Assembly (NCBI RefSeq): GCF_008386565.1
Contig: NZ_VUKA01000004.1
Coordinates: 124,001-188,000 of the forward strand
Reading direction: 5' to 3'
DNA: 64,000 nt
From: Teichococcus oryzae
Lineage (GTDB): Bacteria > Pseudomonadota > Alphaproteobacteria > Acetobacterales > Acetobacteraceae
The notes under the pieces are model-generated. The model saw only the letters and a list, made by a program, of their open reading frames with translations. It had not been told where the DNA came from and did no database searches. Below are positions 61,329 through 64,000 of this stretch, one piece after another (the first letter of the stretch is position 1; every line of letters begins with the position of its first letter). Both the position numbers and the translations under genes were made by a program.

Positions 61329-64000
61329 GTACCGTTCCTCCGCCGGGCGGCCCCGCCCCGTGGTCTCAGGGTGGGCGGGTTGCCGCCCGAAGGCGCATCG
61401 GACGGCCTTGCGCCCCTGATCCAGACTCGGACGCCGACGTCCACGTGGCGCATGGACTGAAGGGTCTCGCGGGCCTCCGGATGGGCCTGCTCACCGAACT
61501 GCTTGATGAGCACGGGGAAATTCATGGCCTGCGGCGGCATCGCGTATTTGAGGTTCTGCGCTAGCCGCGTCTCCCACCACCGCTCCACCTCCACCGCCTT
61601 CGAGTCGATGCCCCGGCGCTCGGTCGGGTCGGCCCGCCTCATCCTTTCGTAGAGGCGGTCCACCAGCGCCCGGACCTGCGGGTCCGCCGTCGAGAAGCGT
61701 GCCGCATCGGCGTTGCCGGACAGGGCGGTCCCCATCCTGACCGCGCTGATCATGGCGGCGTGGAACACCCGCTCCCGCGCCGGGAGCGCGAAGGGGGTGA
61801 CGCTCGTCGGCTCCACGAACCTGTAGAGGGCATCATGGAAGGGCCGGAAGTTCTCGTAGTGTGAGCGGTCCCGGGGCTTCGTGGGGGAATACAGAGCGAG
61901 CACGACGCCCGGAAGGCGCGTCCCGTCGCGGCCGACGCGCGACGTCGCCTGGATGTACTCCGACGCCGTCTTAGGCTGCCCGAGCACCATCATCAAGCCG
62001 AGCCGGTCGATGTCCACCCCGACGGACAGCATGTTCGTACAGCCGAGGTAGTCGATGGCGCGGGGGGTACCCTTCCCAGCGGAAACCTCCTCGATCACGT
62101 TAGGGATGTCCTCGCCCTTCACGTTGGCCGAGAGCTCCTGGACCCGGCGCAGCGCCCTGGCGCCGGACGTGCCCGGCGGGTGGAGCGCCGCAATGCGGGA
62201 GGGAATGTCATCGCGCGCCAAGGTGAGGCTTCGCCCGAGTTCGCGCCGGCTGTTATGGTACACGACGAGTGTCCACCAAGAGTCGTCCACTGCATCGGAG
62301 AGCCCGAGCCTCGGCACGGCGGTCAGTAGGGAGGCTGAGGCGAGCACGTTGCTGAAGGTCGGCGTGTGGCCCTGCGCCATGGCGCCAAGGTAGAGGCGCC
62401 CGGGCACGTCGGGGTCCGGGCGGGAGAAGAAGGTCTCGCCGGCCGTCAGCCCGGCGGGCGGGAACACCGCCGCCTCCTTGGCGAAGAGGCCTAGCGCTTG
62501 GTCGGCTGAGCGCCGGATGGTGGCGGTCGAGGCGATGACCTTCGGGCGCCCGCCGCGGTGGGCGATCACCGCGTCGAGGGCAGCCTCGTAGCCCCCGGCG
62601 ACCGTTCCAAGGGGGCCCGAGATAAGGTGTAGTTCGTCCTGGATGACGAGGGACGGCGGCGCGTTGCGCGTGCCTGCCCCGAAGAACCGCCCAGCGTTCT
62701 CCTTCCACGCCATCATGGCGAACTTGTCGAGCGTCGCCAGCAGCATCGTCGGCGGCGCGCGGTAGAGCGCCTCGTCCACGATCTGAACCGGGATGCTCCG
62801 GTGGAACTCGCACCGCGGCTCCAGGCAGAAGAACTCGAAGGCCGCGTGCGTGCAGCGGATACCCACACCCTCGTCCCCGTCGGTTTGCCGGGTGGGGGAG
62901 ATGACGGGGCTGCCGCAGGCCGGGCAGCGCAGGAGGATAAATGGGTTCCGCACTGGGCCCGGCCGCTGCCGGATGAGGCGGTCGAACTTCTCCGCGGCTT
63001 CGGAGAGCGCGTTCGGGGCGTTGCCGGAGCCGATCCATAGGCCCAAAGAGAACGGCTCGTCCCCGAGCCTGCCCGCATCCCGCATCCGCAGGCTCTCGAG
63101 CGCGCAGATGAGGTGACCGGCGCGCTGGAACTGCTGCTGCGTGAGCAGGCGCAGGGTGTAGCGCATAATGACGGCGGTGCCGCCACCGCGACCGGGGTCC
63201 CGCAGCCTGCGCCGCAGCATGTCGAACGCCGCGGCGGCGAGGTATGCCTCCGTCTTGCCGCCACCCGTCGGGAACCAGATCAGGTCGACGACGTCGCGAA
63301 ACGGGTCGCCCTCCTCCCACATGCTCCGGAGGACAAGCAGCAGGAAGGCCAGCTGGAAGGGGCGCCACTCGTAGGACGCGTGCATCGCGTCGTCGGGGTT
63401 GACGCGCTCGGCGGCCGGGCGCCCGCTCCTCTCGGCCGACTTGACCCTCCCCGAGTAGGCCATCTGGACGAGCATCGCCCGGTTCGCGAGGCGGAAGCAC
63501 TGGAGCGCGTCGGCATCCCGCGCCAGCAGGTCGCAGCCGTCCCGCATGCGGCGGAGGGCCTCGTCAATCCTGCCAAGGATTCGTGAGCGCGCCTCGGGTG
63601 GGTGGTCATCCGTGGGAACTGCGTCGAGGCCCCGGCGCCAAGCGGCATACGCCTCCACGAGGGCGTGCAGATCGCACAGGAGGTCGCCCACGGCCACGGC
63701 CTCCGACTGCAGGCGCTGGAGGCTGAGCGCCCGGCTTGCGCGCCCGTCCAGGTCACCGATCCGCGTCGTGACCGGGGCGACCTCGACGGACGGCAGGAAC
63801 TCAACTCGTATCCGCGTCCTACCGTCGGCGGCCGGGCTCCAGTCGGCGGCGCAGCCGTGCCCGACGGCGAGCGCGGGCCGGTCGCGGTACTGGAGCGCAA
63901 GTTCGTCCTCCTCGGGATCGACCGTGAGCCGCTCGGGGGACGGCCACGGCAGGACGGCCACGGAGGGCACGGCCTCAAGCGAGACTTGGTAGAGGCAGTC
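61325..64000 (-). CDS. drmA: DrmA-like helicase (DISARM), 5' end outside window
   Basis: At least 891 residues; the frame is open to the window end, so the N-terminus is missing (DrmA proteins are usually well over 1,000 residues). Walker A is WFPTGGGKTEAYLA, followed by MRYTLRLLTQQQFQRA. A Cys-rich segment (LRCPACGSPV, later CTHAAFEFFCLEPRCEF) precedes the Walker B equivalent VIQDELHLISGPLGT. Then come STATIRR (motif III), GCTNMLSVGVDIDRLGLMMV and motif VI QATSRVGRDG. IQDELHLISGPLG is the DrmA hallmark. It is the first visible gene of the operon. Confidence 0.9.
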   Translation of the reverse strand, partial: DCLYQVSLEAVPSVAVLPWPSPERLTVDPEEDELALQYRDRPALAVGHGCAADWSPAADGRTRIRVEFLPSVEVAPVTTRIGDLDGRASRALSLQRLQSEAVAVGDLLCDLHALVEAYAAWRRGLDAVPTDDHPPEARSRILGRIDEALRRMRDGCDLLARDADALQCFRLANRAMLVQMAYSGRVKSAERSGRPAAERVNPDDAMHASYEWRPFQLAFLLLVLRSMWEEGDPFRDVVDLIWFPTGGGKTEAYLAAAAFDMLRRRLRDPGRGGGTAVIMRYTLRLLTQQQFQRAGHLICALESLRMRDAGRLGDEPFSLGLWIGSGNAPNALSEAAEKFDRLIRQRPGPVRNPFILLRCPACGSPVISPTRQTDGDEGVGIRCTHAAFEFFCLEPRCEFHRSIPVQIVDEALYRAPPTMLLATLDKFAMMAWKENAGRFFGAGTRNAPPSLVIQDELHLISGPLGTVAGGYEAALDAVIAHRGGRPKVIASTATIRRSADQALGLFAKEAAVFPPAGLTAGETFFSRPDPDVPGRLYLGAMAQGHTPTFSNVLASASLLTAVPRLGLSDAVDDSWWTLVVYHNSRRELGRSLTLARDDIPSRIAALHPPGTSGARALRRVQELSANVKGEDIPNVIEEVSAGKGTPRAIDYLGCTNMLSVGVDIDRLGLMMVLGQPKTASEYIQATSRVGRDGTRLPGVVLALYSPTKPRDRSHYENFRPFHDALYRFVEPTSVTPFALPARERVFHAAMISAVRMGTALSGNADAARFSTADPQVRALVDRLYERMRRADPTERRGIDSKAVEVERWWETRLAQNLKYAMPPQAMNFPVLIKQFGEQAHPEARETLQSMRHVDVGVRVWIRGARPSDAPSGGNPPTLRPRGGAARRRNGT

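Larger units (their letters stand above)
51633..64000. mobile_element. Left part of a probable tRNA-Arg-integrated defence island
   Basis: Starts at the tRNA-Arg 3' fragment and runs past the window end. All recognisable genes inside are defence or DNA-modification genes (C5 methyltransferase, Vsr, AIPR, DrmA, DrmB, SF1 helicase). No integrase or transfer gene is visible in the window; these would be expected to the right, near the intact tRNA. Base composition was not computed. Confidence 0.6.

Overview
The window looks like the chromosome of a very GC-rich alphaproteobacterium, most likely an Acetobacteraceae member of the Roseomonas type (inferred from gene content and base composition only). 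Pointers are the rplY-pth-ychF housekeeping block, a DUF4169 protein, a SAM-II riboswitch in front of metZ, four Bug/TctC-type solute receptors, and genes packed with 1-4 nt overlaps.

Layout. 1-8.6 kb: envelope and housekeeping genes (polysaccharide deacetylase-like protein cut by the window edge, RppH, a methyltransferase, GST, histidine phosphatase, ribosomal protein L25, Pth, YchF) ending in a hybrid histidine kinase. 8.6-17.2 kb: dienelactone hydrolase, 2OG-Fe oxygenase, an iron-type ABC importer operon with a candidate Fur box, a DegP/HtrA-like protease and HrpB. 17.3-23.5 kb: a ScsB/DsbD-like thiol transporter, an amidase, tRNA-Gly(CCC), a SAM-II riboswitch with metZ, TauE and a YciI protein. 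23.5-31 kb: a strongly structured intergenic segment, a ThDP enzyme, cysteine synthase, 1-Cys peroxiredoxin, SCO protein, M20 amidohydrolase and MBL hydrolase. 31-50.5 kb: a catabolic and transport region with a TctABC transporter, three further Bug receptors, two beta-hydroxyacid dehydrogenases, a second ThDP enzyme, an orphan peptide-type receptor, XdhC, two LysR regulators and one amidohydrolase pseudogene.

At 51,633-51,677 lies a 45-nt 3' fragment of a tRNA-Arg(ACG) gene on the minus strand. Its orientation predicts that an integrated element extends to the right, with the intact tRNA beyond the window. Everything to the right is defence-related: a small unknown protein, a C5-cytosine methyltransferase and a Vsr nicking endonuclease (minus strand), an AIPR-family abortive-infection protein (plus strand), and a four-gene minus-strand operon whose junctions all overlap by 4 nt. 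That operon encodes a DrmA-like helicase (cut by the window end), a DrmB-like DUF1998 protein, an SF1 helicase with a DUF5710-like insertion, and an unrecognised 652-residue protein. DrmA and DrmB are the core of DISARM anti-phage systems. The visible part has no DrmC nuclease; in its usual place downstream of DrmB are the SF1 helicase and the unknown protein. I regard this as the most interesting system in the window: a DISARM-like variant with added Vsr and AIPR modules.
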